From Pomphorhynchus laevis (lineage: Eukaryota > Acanthocephala > Palaeacanthocephala > Echinorhynchida > Pomphorhynchidae): a stretch of 64,000 nucleotides of DNA. The notes beneath the pieces are model-generated. The model searched no databases. It saw only the letters and a program-made list of their open reading frames with translations, and was not told the DNA's origin. How positions within the stretch are numbered: the stretch's first letter is position 1; the number at the start of each line of letters is the position of its first letter. The translations under genes were made by a program, and so were the position numbers. Shown here piece after piece: positions 1-22,391 of the stretch. Where the stretch lies: contig WNNJ02002248.1 of the NCBI GenBank assembly GCA_012934845.2, positions 107,730 to 171,729 of the forward strand. The letters are read 5' to 3'.

Positions 1-485
1 ATTGTTTTACGGAATCATTAAACGAAATTACAATTACCAAATAAAAATATAGTGGATTGGATGCAAGACCAGCTCCTATATGACCACAAGGAATTGTGGT
101 CATATATTAACAAAACATTATTTTTTAGCTTTGATTTATATTGATAAAGATTATTTTTAAAAATCATTTTGTTACAAAACATTTGTATAATTAGGAATTT
201 GGTTATATGGTTAAATATATGGTTATATATTTGAATATAATATATATTCAAATATATATTATTTGAATATAATTAAATATTATATATTTGAATATATATT
301 TGAATATATATTTAAATATTTGAATATATTTGAATATATTTGAATATATATAGGTTATATATTTGAATATAATTAAATATATTTGGTTATATGGTTAAAA
401 ATATTAAATATTAACAATTAAATATCAAATCATAATATTTAATTAAGTGATGATTAATAGCACTAATAATGCGAATATTTTTAAG
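1..485. other. AT-rich intron sequence upstream of first ALT exon, with TTGAATATA minisatellite
   Basis: No exon is recognisable. Bases about 225-395 are a run of imperfect TTGAATATAT-type units. I read this as the 3' part of an ALT intron, because the first visible ALT exon needs an upstream partner. Confidence 0.6.
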
Positions 486-10029
<9,544 letters not shown>

Positions 10030-11181
10030 ATTAACAGCTGCTTGTTGCTTCATTAACTGCGAAATATAACAAATATATTATAAAAATGCAAAAAGGCTGT
10101 TGTTTTATTTGTAATTGAACGTTTTTTATTTTATAAAATAGTAAGCGATTTAAAATGGAATTCAAGTTGAATATAGAAAACAGGACTAAAATTATTTTAC
10201 AAAGTATGTTTTGGTTCGATATATCCATGCCAGCTGCAATAAAATTAGGACTGAAATGTTTGTACAATAACGACAGTGACGATTGTCGAAAGTTGGAACT
10301 GAATATCTCTTTTCTCGTAATAAGAACAAATTCATTATTCCTCAGTCATATAGTTTAATCTAATTGAGTTTAAAATAAAAAGAAAATGAGTTTATAAAAT
10401 CTCTTCACCTACAGCGCACCATATTTGCTACCCATGTTAAAAAATATGGCGAAATTCTTTCTCATCAATTTTTTCAATTGCAGCATTTGATTATTCTGTT
10501 GCTTTCTGTCATTTTATAATTATTATAATATAGTTATGTTGATTATAAATATTAATCTGTCTAAACCCACCGGGACCACGGGCCATATGGTAAATACAAA
10601 ACTAGCAAAGCACAAACGTTTAAACATCTCAAAACATTAAATCAAAATGTCAAGATTCTGTCTATCTCGGTTTTCGATTTCAAATCTGCACAGCAACGTA
10701 GGCTATAAGCACCAATGTATTCAGCAAAATCTGCAATAGAGCGATCACAAAGTAAGTAACGACACAATATTCGATCGCAACATAATTTGATATGGTATCT
10801 GCTGATCAAAAATCTCAAGATAATCAAAACGTGTTATACATTAGAGGCAGTTTTCCATAATGACATATACAGGTAAGATTTTACAAAGTATGTTTTAGTT
10901 AGATATATCCATGACATATACCGGTAAGCTAGATACTGTTTTTAAAGTGAATCTACTGCTTTGTTCTATCAGTTAACTTGATAAAACGCCGATGTCTATA
11001 CAAAGAGAATAAATGCTGAAATTCGAATTCTAAATGTCGTTCTTTTATAAGTCAAGCTAAAAGGATAAAGAAACTTTCTTGAATAAACTGAAACAACGTT
11101 TTAAATGGATCAATTAAATACTATCAAGTTTCCGTAAGTTGGTAATAGTGAGATCACTGCAAATCACAATCATAACGTAGC
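10030..11181. other. Intergenic sequence downstream of ALT
   Basis: AT-rich. A roughly 36 bp stretch starting ACAAAGTATGTTTT recurs at 10199 and 10884 with two or three changes. A possible AATAAA polyadenylation signal lies near 10371. No gene is recognised. Confidence 0.5.
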
Positions 11182-11700
11182 TTACAACCGAAGATTTAAA
11201 TATAACTTAGACGCAACTTTACACTTAGTCTGTAGGATGTGTTCTGTAAAAGACCATCGAATAGTTAGCGTAATCTCAAGATAGTAGAATCGGATAACCA
11301 ATTCACCAATTTCAGTACAATTGCAAGATGTAGATAAAATTGACATTGTCTTACTAATAAAGACTTCATTCAATGTAGTGTATAGCTGGAGTTTGTCTAC
11401 ATCATCTTGTAAATCAAAGACTTTGATTAAGAATAAGACAAGATCATCTGTATATAATATGTAATCTGTGCTCTTGATACCCTCATGACTAGGCAAATTT
11501 AAAATAGACAGACTTAACAGTAAAGAACTCAAAGGGTCACCCTGGAACGTGATAAGAGTATTTCACGAAGCATATAGCAAATATTATCTTTTAAGCTAAC
11601 ACCATAATGTTGTACAGGCAAACAATAATACAAATAGCCCAATTCATGGAGTCAACAAAGATTGCGTAAATAGGCGTTTTGCACCTCAGCGCATCAAACT
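11182..11700 (-). pseudogene. Non-LTR retrotransposon RT scrap
   Basis: The minus-strand frame reads QGDPLSSLLLSLSILNLP, then DYILYTDDLVLFLIKVFDL, a reverse-transcriptase palm signature with a Y-T-D-D box. A weaker upstream piece resembles the first palm aspartate motif (AIFVDSMNWA). It belongs to a different family from the neighbouring plus-strand LINE. Stops and frame changes rule out function. Confidence 0.6.
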
Positions 11701-11954
11701 ACTTTGCAGTCTTAAAATTAAATATGGCACTGAAGGTAGAAAGAACAGTTCGAAACAAATGGTGTTGCTCAATCAAACAATTGCACACAACGCGAAAATT
11801 ACATATTAGTGTTGTAAATAGCTTATTTGGTTGACATAAAAAATGATATAATTTTGTGTAAGTTCATGTTCAACGGATTAAATTTACTCTTATATAAGAG
11901 CCTAAGAATTACCACTTTCCAGGTGGTCAGTCACGACGAATCCAGTAGAATACT

Positions 11955-14900
11955 TTGTCTTCCGCTGTTAAACCTACTCCCTTAATATCATCAAATCCCA
12001 GCGCTCATATCGTGATCTCACCAACTCACGTTACTCGTCTTCCTTTACGGAAACGCTTTCCTTCTCGCGATCATTGCGTCATCGTCACTAATATCACTAC
12101 TTCCACCTCTTTATCTCCACAAGCACGTCTCAATCACGATGTTTCCGCCTTCAGATTCACCCTCTCGTCTCTTGATCCTGCGGATAAACCATCCTTTTCC
12201 AACGACATCTCTGATGTCGCATTCATCCGCCTAAATAAATCTTCTCAATCTAATCCTTCCCAGCCCCTCTTATAAAAATTGTTTTCAAGCATTGCTCTCA
12301 CGCATCTTCTGTCCTCTCCCAACGATTTAAACCCATGCCATCTTCAGCCACTTGCATCTTCCCCGATCGCACCCCATCCGAAATCGCTCAACTCTCATAT
12401 GCCTGCATCAAAAACGCCGTCGCGAAGAAAACGGCGAAACATCTCTATCCAGCCGAAACCGATGGAAATTTTCAAGTTGTCCACACCCGCCCAAAAATTT
12501 GATGGCGCTCCATATCCCCAATGTGGCTTATCCACTACCCCCTATCACCACCACACACGTTTCCGGCTCGGCCTCCTCAACACTAGATATATTCTCAATA
12601 AATCCGATATCATCCTCAACCTATTCACCAAGCAATCCATCGATCTCTTCTGCCTCACCGAATCCTGGCACCCCGATTCTGACGACCTCTCCATCCGCCG
12701 TCAGCTCGCTGCCGGTTGCTCACTAGTCGAATCCGCTCGCCCCCTCAGCTCATCCCCTTCTAAATTCTCAAATCATGGCAACATTGCCGCATTCGCCAGA
12801 CACCCTGCGTCTATTCGCAAAATCACTTCCCTTTTCAGTCCTTGCTCTTTTGAACTGCTCACTTGTCGTTCTTCTAACCCGATCACTCTAGATCTCTCCT
12901 TTGTATACTGTCCTGGTTCATAAGCTCCTACCTCCTTATTTTTTTACCGAACTAGCTGACCTTCCGTCCCACTGTTCTTTGTCCTCAATCCCTTCAATCG
13001 TTCTTGACGACTTCAACATCCGCCTCGACCGCCTCTCTTCACTCGAGTCCATCTATCAACATTCTATCAAAATATAAATAAAAACCCATATCCACTGCCC
13101 CCACACATATCATTAATGGGGCACTCAACATCATCGTTGTTCCCGATCATTTTGCTGCCTACACCTCACTTTCATTTTCGATCCTGGTCTATCCGATCAC
13201 TTTGTCGTCACCATTGATCTCACACAACTACACCCCTCCTCACACACCTAAATCCTACGTCGACCTTGGAGAAATCTTGACCTCTCCCTTCTCCGCTCTG
13301 CCTTACCCAAATTGTCTCTATCCTATCCCACAATAATATATTCCGCTCCTCACGATCTCGCCTTTCTTTTCAACTCTGAACTCACATCCATTCTCGATGT
13401 TCTCTTGTCCTTCAAGCCTCACCCACACCGTCGCTTGCACAGTGCCCCATGGTTTGACATCCAATGCCTACTCTCAAAGCGTCGACTCCGTCATGCTTTT
13501 CGAGTATATCACCGCTCTCTCAAACGTGATTTCCGCTCGAGCACTCCGTCTTTCCGTGATACCTATCTTGCTCATCATCGGTCTCATCTCAACCTACTAC
13601 GTACCAAATGCCACTCCTTCTGGCAGCATAAAATCATCACTTCATTCAGCTCTAAGACTCTATGGCATACTTTTAACTCAATCCTTGCTGACTCTTCTTC
13701 GCCGTGCAACATCAATCCCCATGATTATTCGTCATTCTCCAGACCAAAGTATCCAGGTTGCTCTCTCACACCCAGGTCTCCATCCTATCCCAATCTGCCC
13801 CGTCTAGACTCATCCTTCCAGAACTCTTTTATCTCCTTGTCTCACCTACCGAACTATCATCTGTTCTCATGTCCTTGCCCAGCAAAACATCAGCTGCCGA
13901 TTCCCTGCCTACCCACATACTTAAATCCATATGCTCATTGATATCCCCTTTTCTCATAACCCTTTTTAACTCGTCCATCCGCAGTCGTATCTTCCCTTCA
14001 AACTGGAAATTAGCAGTTGTTCGTCCCTTACTAAAGAAACAATCGCTCCAACTCTCCATTCCCTCTAGCTATCGCCCCATTTCACTACTCCCTACTCTTT
14101 CTAAGCTCTCAGAACGCCTCATCTTAATACAGATCAACGCTTATCTCTCCTCATCCAATCTATACCACCATTTCCAATCCGCTTTCCGCTCTGATCACTC
14201 CACAGAAATCGCCTGTAAGTTTACAACGACTTACTCATTTCTCATGACAAGGCTCTATATACTGTTCTTATCTCCCTCGACTCCCCTCCGCTTTCGACAT
14301 TGTCGACCACTCCGTCCTCCTTTATCGAATTCGTTATGATTCCTGCTTTTCTCCTTCATACGTAGCATGGTTTGCCTCATATCTATCCGACCGTTCCTTT
14401 CGCGTCTGTTATAATTCATCATCCCCCTTCCATCCCTATTTTTTGCGGGGTCCCACAAGGTTCAGTCCTAGGTCCCCTGCTTTTATCTCTTCTGCTTGGC
14501 GATCTCTCTCCGTTTATCAAACCTTACTCCTTTAACGTAATGCAATACGCCAATGACATCCTCACCTATGCTCATGCACCCGCACATCGCATACACGATA
14601 TCGGCATTTCTGCCTCCAACTGTCTTTCTTCTATCTACGAACGTCTCTCCAATCTCCATCTCGTTCTAAACCCCGACAAGTCTAAATTAATGTGGATCAT
14701 CCCCGGTAAACCAAACATATCTCCTCCCACTGTATCTTTGGACTCATCGATCATCCCCATAGTCCACAATCTCACTTTCTTAGGCTTCCATTTCGATGAC
14801 CAGATTTCCCTTAAACCCTACGTCCGTGATTAGGTGCGCTCGTCTAACTTAATTCTACGTGACATCCGCCGTATCAGCATCCTTATTGACTTCCCTTCTT

Positions 14901-15447
14901 GTATGTATCGTCTTTCATCGCTTCTTTACCCTAAAATCGATTACTGCCTTAGCCTTTTCACCAATTCTCCAAAATCCATCATCCTACCCCTTCAACGAAT
15001 AATCAACTCCGCCGTTCGAGTGCTTTTTCGTCTCCGTCGCTTCGACCACATATTTTGCTCAACTCTCCTGGCCCACCATTCACATCCGCATCAAACTCCG
15101 CTTCTCGTAACTTTTCGTCTCATCGCTGTCGGCTCATCATTGTTCATCAACCTTCCTTTCTTAGATAACACTCGCTCCACCTCGCTATCGCTACGTTCCC
15201 GTAATTAATACCCTCTTACTCCACGTTCCCAATTATTCCAACAACTACGGTCTCTGATCCTTCCTCGTCGCCGCCTCACTAGCCTGGAATCAAATCCCTC
15301 TCGACGTCCGCCGCGTTCCCTCCTTTATCACATTCAAACACCTCCTCCGTTCACACCTTCTCGACACATGACTTACATTGTTGTTTTGTTGTGGTCATGT
15401 AAGCGTGCGCTGGCACGCATTTGCCACATTAAAATAAATCTTTTTTA
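11955..15447 (+). pseudogene. CR1/L2-like LINE, 5'-truncated and degenerate (copy 2)
   Basis: A GC-richer, pyrimidine-rich insertion. In order it shows ORF sequence also seen in copy 3 (THVTRLPLRKRFPSRDHCVI), the start of an APE-type endonuclease (GLLNTRYILNKSDIILNLF, LFCLTESWHPDSDD), a broken endonuclease centre, then the reverse transcriptase (PSSYRPISLLPTLSKL, GVPQGSVLGPLLLSL, NPDKSKLMWI, FLGFHFDD). Many stops and frameshifts break it. The catalytic box is Y-A-N-D: the second Asp codon has become Asn. The 3' end has the hairpin GCGTGCGCTGGCACGC, TTTGCCAC and a TAAAATAAATC tail. It is 5'-truncated relative to copy 3. Confidence 0.9.
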
Positions 15448-17249
15448 ATACGATGAAATAAGGCTAAACTTATATTTCGAGAATATGCTAAAAGTATTCG
15501 GTATGTGTTCACTTGGAAAGTTCATCAAAACGAATTGCTTTATGATCACGCATGTTGCAAATACTTGGTCATGACTTCCTGGTAGAAAATATCAAATTTA
15601 TGCAATCTACATTGCCTAACGACGACATCGCAATTGATATCATGTAGTTACATTAAATTGTTGATCACTGAACAACAACAAGAAAAGAAGATAATGTCAT
15701 GATGCTATTGGAATAGAAACTAGGAAAGATCGCCTATTATGAGAAACGTGATTTTCCGGGGCATTATAGAGGTCTGTTTCGAAACATGATTCCTGCAAAA
15801 AAATGTAATTTTTAAGCACGCGTATCAACTGAGATTATTCTCGCCTGTAACAAGAATGTAATATTCTTGAACCATACATCATCAATCTACGCAACCTTTT
15901 TAATATGGATTTGAGTTTCTAGCATTGAAAAGTTTGAAAAGGGTTACAGTCGTTTGTTCGACGACTAAGAGCATGCACTAAGCATAATGTTATATGCCCC
16001 AATACGCGTCAATTGAACACGCCGACTGATTTTACTCGAAGTGGCCACTATCACCTTGTTAGATTCATCAATCCCTCAATCTAATAGTGAATTAAAGACA
16101 TTTATCGTCAAATTAAACATGCCAGAAAATGACAACATAAAAATTGTGGAAGGTATCAAGAAATAAGACAATATCAAAGTGATAAAGTGTTTGACATATC
16201 ACCGTATTTAAGAAACTTACAAAAATACGTAAATGAATGTTGCAGAAAAATATGTTATAAACACAACATAAACTCTAATATCGTGCTAAGCATATATTTT
16301 AAAACTGAAAGTTGCCAGTTTAAGTTTAGGTGAAATAGGCATAAATGCTAAAAGGGGAGAAAGTCACAAGTGCAAACAAGTGAGCTGCAAACTTGTGCTG
16401 TTTATCAGAAACTGCAAGCTAGACAAGCAATAAAACAAATCTAAAATATAACTTTGTCGGTAAAATGATTGCTCTTTAACGAAAAATATCTGGCAGATGG
16501 CAATATGTGTGGCCTACAATATATAGGTAATACAAACTGTAGCCCAAAGACAAAATAATGATACAGTTGTTGCTCACACAATATGCATAAAATAGACGTC
16601 GTGTTTTAATTACACCATAATAAAACGGCTATATTGGGATACATAATGGAACAAAGAAGGATTTGATCGATAATGACTGGCGAATCAAAAGAACTGAACA
16701 TAGAGATACCTGATATCTCATAATGATATGATACCCACTTTGATTTCCTTATTTTACATTTTGAGTACTTAAATTTGAGTTCATTTTTTAATTGTTATTT
16801 ATAGCTGAAGAAGCCTGATAAAGAGCGAAACGTCCAGATAGCTACAAACTGCGTTCCCACTTGTTTATAAAGTAAATACCTAAATATATATAACATTAAA
16901 TTATAAAAAATAACTAATTTATAATTCATAATCGGAATAAATTTTAAAATGTACATATTTATATACGGCAATGTTTTATTATTTATCCTTTGTGGCCTAT
17001 ATAATTGATGTGATAACGTTTTAGAACGACTGCAATTGCCTTGAATACATAAATTAAGTAATACTTAATGAATAATTAAACTAATTAAATCATTTATTAA
17101 CTAAATTATTAATTAATAATTAAATTTGATACCTGGTGAAAAGGTAGCAAAGCAATTTGGTGAGCAATTCAAATAAATGATCGATCGTCACGGATTGTGG
17201 CAATCTCACAGTAAGTTTTATTATTAATATATTTTTGAATCTGCTGCTT
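15448..17249. other. Intergenic sequence between LINE copy 2 and the satellite
   Basis: No gene recognised. The segment from about 16380 to 16870 ends in CTGAAGAAGCCTGATAAAGA directly followed by GCGAAACGTC. That layout is common at the ends of Penelope-like elements and is hammerhead-like. A short frame upstream (CGLQYIGNT) might be a decayed GIY-YIG piece, but this is weak. Confidence 0.35.
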
Positions 17250-20200
17250 TTTTGGATATAAAATAACAACAGATTTTGGATAGGAAATAAAACGCTCCAA
17301 ATTGAAACGTTCCAAATTGAAACGTTCCAAAAATGCATTTTGGATATAAAATAACAACAGATTTTGGATAGGAAATAAAACGCTCCAAATTGAAACGTTC
17401 CAAATTGAAACGTTCCAAAAATGCATTTTGGATATAAAATAACAACATATTTTGGATAGGAAATAAAACGCTCCAAATTGAAACGTTCCAAATTGAAACG
17501 TTCCAAAAATGCATTTTGGATATAAAATAACAACAGATTTTGGATAGGAAATAAAACGCTCCAAATTGAAACGTTCCAAAAATGCATTTTGGATATAAAA
17601 TAACAACAGATTTTGGATAGGAAATAAAACGCTCCAAATTGAAACGTTCCAAAAATGCATTTTGGATATAAAATAACAACAGATTTTGGATAGGAAATAA
17701 AACGCTCCAAATTGAAATGTTCCAAAAATGCATTTTGGATATAAAATAACAACAGATTTTGGATAGGAAATAAAACGCTCCAAATTGAAACGTTCCAAAT
17801 TGAAACGTTCCAAAAATGCATTTTGGATATAAAATAACAACAGATTTTGGATAGGAAATAAAACGCTCCAAATTGAAACGTTCCAAAAATGCATTTTGGA
17901 TATAAAATAACAACAGATTTTGGATAGGAAATAAAACGCTCCAAATTGAAACGTTCCAAAAATGCATTTTGGATATAAAATAACAACAGATTTTGGATAG
18001 GAAATAAAACGCTCCAAATTGAAACGTTCCAAATTGAAACGTTCCAAAAATGCATTTTGGATATAAAATAACAACAGATTTTGGATAGGAAATAAAACGC
18101 TCCAAATTGAAACGTTCCAAAAATGCATTTTGGATATAAAATAACAACAGATTTTGGATAGGAAATAAAACGCTCCAAATTGAAACGTTCCAAAAATGCA
18201 TTTTGGATATAAAATAACAACAGATTTTGGATAGGAAATAAAACGCTCCAAATTGAAACGTTCCAAATTGAAACGTTCCAAAAATGCATTTTGGATATAA
18301 AATAACAACATATTTTGGATAGGAAATAAAACGCTCCAAATTGAAACGTTCCAAATTGAAACGTTCCAAAAATGCATTTTGGATATAAAATAACAACAGA
18401 TTTTGGATAGGAAATAAAACGCTCCAAATTGAAACGTTCCAAAAATGCATTTTGGATATAAAATAACAACAGATTTTGGATAGGAAATAAAACGCTCCAA
18501 ATTGAAACGTTCCAAATTGAAACGTTCCAAAAATGCATTTTGGATATAAAATAACAACAGATTTTGGATAGGAAATAAAACGCTCCAAATTGAAACGTTC
18601 CAAATTGAAACGTTCCAAAAATGCATTTTGGATATAAAATAACAACAGATTTTGGATAGGAAATAAAACGCTCCAAATTGAAACGTTCCAAAAATGCATT
18701 TTGGATATAAAATAACAACAGATTTTGGATAGGAAATAAAACGCTCCAAATTGAAACGTTCCAAATTGAAACGTTCCAAAAATGCATTTTGGATATAAAA
18801 TAACAACAGATTTTGGATAGGAAATAAAACGCTCCAAATTGAAACGTTCCAAATTGAAACGTTCCAAAAATGCATTTTGGATATAAAATAACAACAGATT
18901 TTGGATAGGAAATAAAACGCTCCAAATTGAAACGTTCCAAAAATGCATTTTGGATATAAAATAACAACAGATTTTGGATAGGAAATAAAACGCTCCAAAT
19001 TGAAACGTTCCAAATTGAAACGTTCCAAAAATGCATTTTGGATATAAAATAACAACAGATTTTGGATAGGAAATAAAACGCTCCAAATTGAAACGTTCCA
19101 AATTGAAACGTTCCAAAAATGCATTTTGGATATAAAATAACAACATATTTTGGATAGGAAATAAAACGCTCCAAATTGAAACGTTCCAAAAATGCATTTT
19201 GGATATAAAATAACAACAGATTTTGGATAGGAAATAAAACGCTCCAAATTGAAATGTTCCAAAAATGCATTTTGGATATAAAATAACAACATATTTTGGA
19301 TAGGAAATAAAACGCTCCAAATTGAAACGTTCCAAATTGAAACGTTCCAAAAATGCATTTTGGATATAAAATAACAACAGATTTTGGATAGGAAATAAAA
19401 CGCTCCAAATTGAAACGTTCCAAAAATGCATTTTGGATATAAAATAACAACAGATTTTGGATAGGAAATAAAACGCTCCAAATTGAAACGTTCCAAAAAT
19501 GCATTTTGGATATAAAATAACAACAGATTTTGGATAGGAAATAAAACGCTCCAAATTGAAACGTTCCAAATTGAAACGTTCCAAAAATGCATTTTGGATA
19601 TAAAATAACAACAGATTTTGGATAGGAAATAAAACGCTCCAAATTGAAACGTTCCAAATTGAAACGTTCCAAAAATGCATTTTGGATATAAAATAACAAC
19701 ATATTTTGGATAGGAAATAAAACGCTCCAAATTGAAACGTTCCAAATTGAAACGTTCCAAAAATGCATTTTGGATATAAAATAACAACAGATTTTGGATA
19801 GGAAATAAAACGCTCCAAATTGAAACGTTCCAAAAATGCATTTTGGATATAAAATAACAACAGATTTTGGATAGGAAATAAAACGCTCCAAATTGAAACG
19901 TTCCAAATTGAAACGTTCCAAAAATGCATTTTGGATATAAAATAACAACAGATTTTGGATAGGAAATAAAACTCTCCAAATTGAAACGTTCCAAAAATGC
20001 ATTTTGGATATAAAATAACAACAGATTTTGGATAGGAAATAAAACGCTCCAAATTGAAACGTTCCAAAAATGCATTTTGGATATAAAATAACAACAGATT
20101 TTGGATAGGAAATAAAACGCTCCAAATTGAAACGTTCCAAATTGAAACGTTCCAAAAATGCATTTTGGATATAAAATAACAACAGATTTTGGATAGGAAA

Positions 20201-22064
20201 TAATACGCTCCAAATTGAAACGTTCCAAATTGAAACGTTCCAAAAATGCATTTTGGATATAAAATAACAACAGATTTTGGATAGGAAATAAAACGCTCCA
20301 AATTGAAACGTTCCAAAAATGCATTTTGGATATAAAATAACAACAGATTTTGGATAGGAAATAAAACGCTCCAAATTGAAACGTTCCAAATTGAAACGTT
20401 CCAAAAATGCATTTTGGATATAAAATAACAACAGATTTTGGATAGGAAATAAAACGCTCCAAATTGAAACGTTCCAAATTGAAACGTTCCAAAAATGCAT
20501 TTTGGATATAAAATAACAACATATTTTGGATAGGAAATAAAACGCTCCAAATTGAAACGTTCCAAATTGAAACGTTCCAAAAATGCATTTTGGATATAAA
20601 ATAACAACAGATTTTGGATAGGAAATAAAACGCTCCAAATTGAAACGTTCCAAAAATGCATTTTGGATATAAAATAACAACAGATTTTGGATAGGAAATA
20701 AAACGCTCCAAATTGAAACGTTCCAAATTGAAACGTTCCAAAAATGCATTTTGGATATAAAATAACAACAGATTTTGGATAGGAAATAAAACTCTCCAAA
20801 TTGAAACGTTCCAAAAATGCATTTTGGATATAAAATAACAACAGATTTTGGATAGGAAATAAAACGCTCCAAATTGAAACGTTCCAAAAATGCATTTTGG
20901 ATATAAAATAACAACAGATTTTGGATAGGAAATAAAACGCTCCAAATTGAAACGTTCCAAATTGAAACGTTCCAAAAATGCATTTTGGATATAAAATAAC
21001 AACAGATTTTGGATAGGAAATAATACGCTCCAAATTGAAACGTTCCAAATTGAAACGTTCCAAAAATGCATTTTGGATATAAAATAACAACAGATTTTGG
21101 ATAGGAAATAAAACGCTCCAAATTGAAACGTTCCAAAAATGCATTTTGGATATAAAATAACAACAGATTTTGGATAGGAAATAAAACGCTCCAAATTGAA
21201 ACGTTCCAAAAATGCATTTTGGATATAAAATAACAACAGATTTTGGATAGGAAATAAAACGCTCCAAATTGAAACGTTCCAAATTGAAACGTTCCAAAAA
21301 TGCATTTTGGATATAAAATAACAACATATTTTGGATAGGAAATAAAACGCTCCAAATTGAAACGTTCCAAAAATGCATTTTGGATATAAAATAACAACAG
21401 ATTTTGGATAGGAAATAAAACGCTCCAAATTGAAACGTTCCAAAAATGCATTTTGGATATAAAATAACAACATATTTTGGATAGGAAATAAAACGCTCCA
21501 AATTGAAACGTTCCAAATTGAAACGTTCCAAAAATGCATTTTGGATATAAAATAACAACAGATTTTGGATAGGAAATAAAACTCTCCAAATTGAAACGTT
21601 CCAAAAATGCATTTTGGATATAAAATAACAACAGATTTTGGATAGGAAATAAAACGCTCCAAATTGAAACGTTCCAAAAATGCATTTTGGATATAAAATA
21701 ACAACAGATTTTGGATAGGAAATAAAACGCTCCAAATTGAAACGTTCCAAATTGAAACGTTCCAAAAATGCATTTTGGATATAAAATAACAACAGATTTT
21801 GGATAGGAAATAAAACGCTCCAAATTGAAACGTTCCAAATTGAAACGTTCCAAAAATGCATTTTGGATATAAAATAACAACAGATTTTGGATAGGAAATA
21901 AAACGCTCCAAATTGAAACGTTCCAAAAATGCATTTTGGATATAAAATAACAACAGATTTTGGATAGGAAATAAAACGCTCCAAATTGAAACGTTCCAAA
22001 TTGAAACGTTCCAAAAATGCATTTTGGATATAAAATAACAACAGATTTTGGATAGGAAATAAAA
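17250..22064. repeat. Satellite array of 73 bp and 88 bp units
   Basis: The units are contiguous head-to-tail copies of TTGGATATAAAATAACAACA plus the rest of a 73 bp monomer. The longer form has one extra CCAAATTGAAACGTT (15 bp). From the first unit start (17252) to the last (22024) is 4772 bp. The only solution with 73 and 88 bp in this range is 59 full units, 28 short and 31 long, plus a partial last unit. Variants are few and recurrent: CATATT for CAGATT (eight times), ACTCTCC for ACGCTCC (three), TAATACG for TAAAACG (two), GAAATGTT for GAAACGTT (two). Each unit holds the 12 bp palindrome AAAATGCATTTT. It lies between the 3' ends of the convergent ALT and RCC1 genes. I treat it as non-coding satellite despite its long minus-strand open frames. 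Confidence 0.97.
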
Positions 22065-22391
22065 CAACAATACTTGATTCTAAGAATACAATCAAAATGC
22101 TAAATATTAAATTTATAATAATAATAAAAGCTTATTAAATAGATTAGCGACTAGTCAAATGCTTGTAATTTTACTGAATTAAAAAATTTTACTTAATAAA
22201 AAATAAAGTTGAATTTTTTGAATTTACAAAGATCTTATCATTGATTTACAATATTTTGTCAACAAAGGAATGTGAGTTTGAATTCACGTGCACATCAATT
22301 ATATAAAATTTCTTTTTGTTTAAAAGGGAATAACTTCCTCATCCTCATATATTTCTGCTCAGAAAAATATTTACTTTCCACTCACTCATTT
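22065..22391. other. AT-rich 3' flank of RCC1
   Basis: Sequence between the end of the satellite and the RCC1 stop codon; presumably 3' UTR and terminator region. I see no clear polyadenylation signal on the minus strand. Confidence 0.4.

Noticed and set aside
12279-14458. Several overlapping frames as separate genes
   Set aside because: All are pieces or shadows of the frameshifted LINE copy 2.
17250-22064. CRISPR array
   Set aside because: Units are contiguous and nearly identical with no unique spacers, and the genome is eukaryotic.
17120-22095. Three overlapping minus-strand open frames of 1604-1633 codons as real proteins
   Set aside because: They are the same satellite monomer read in rotation. 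The ends run into unrelated AT-rich sequence, and no start context or splice structure supports them. Reported as a finding instead.
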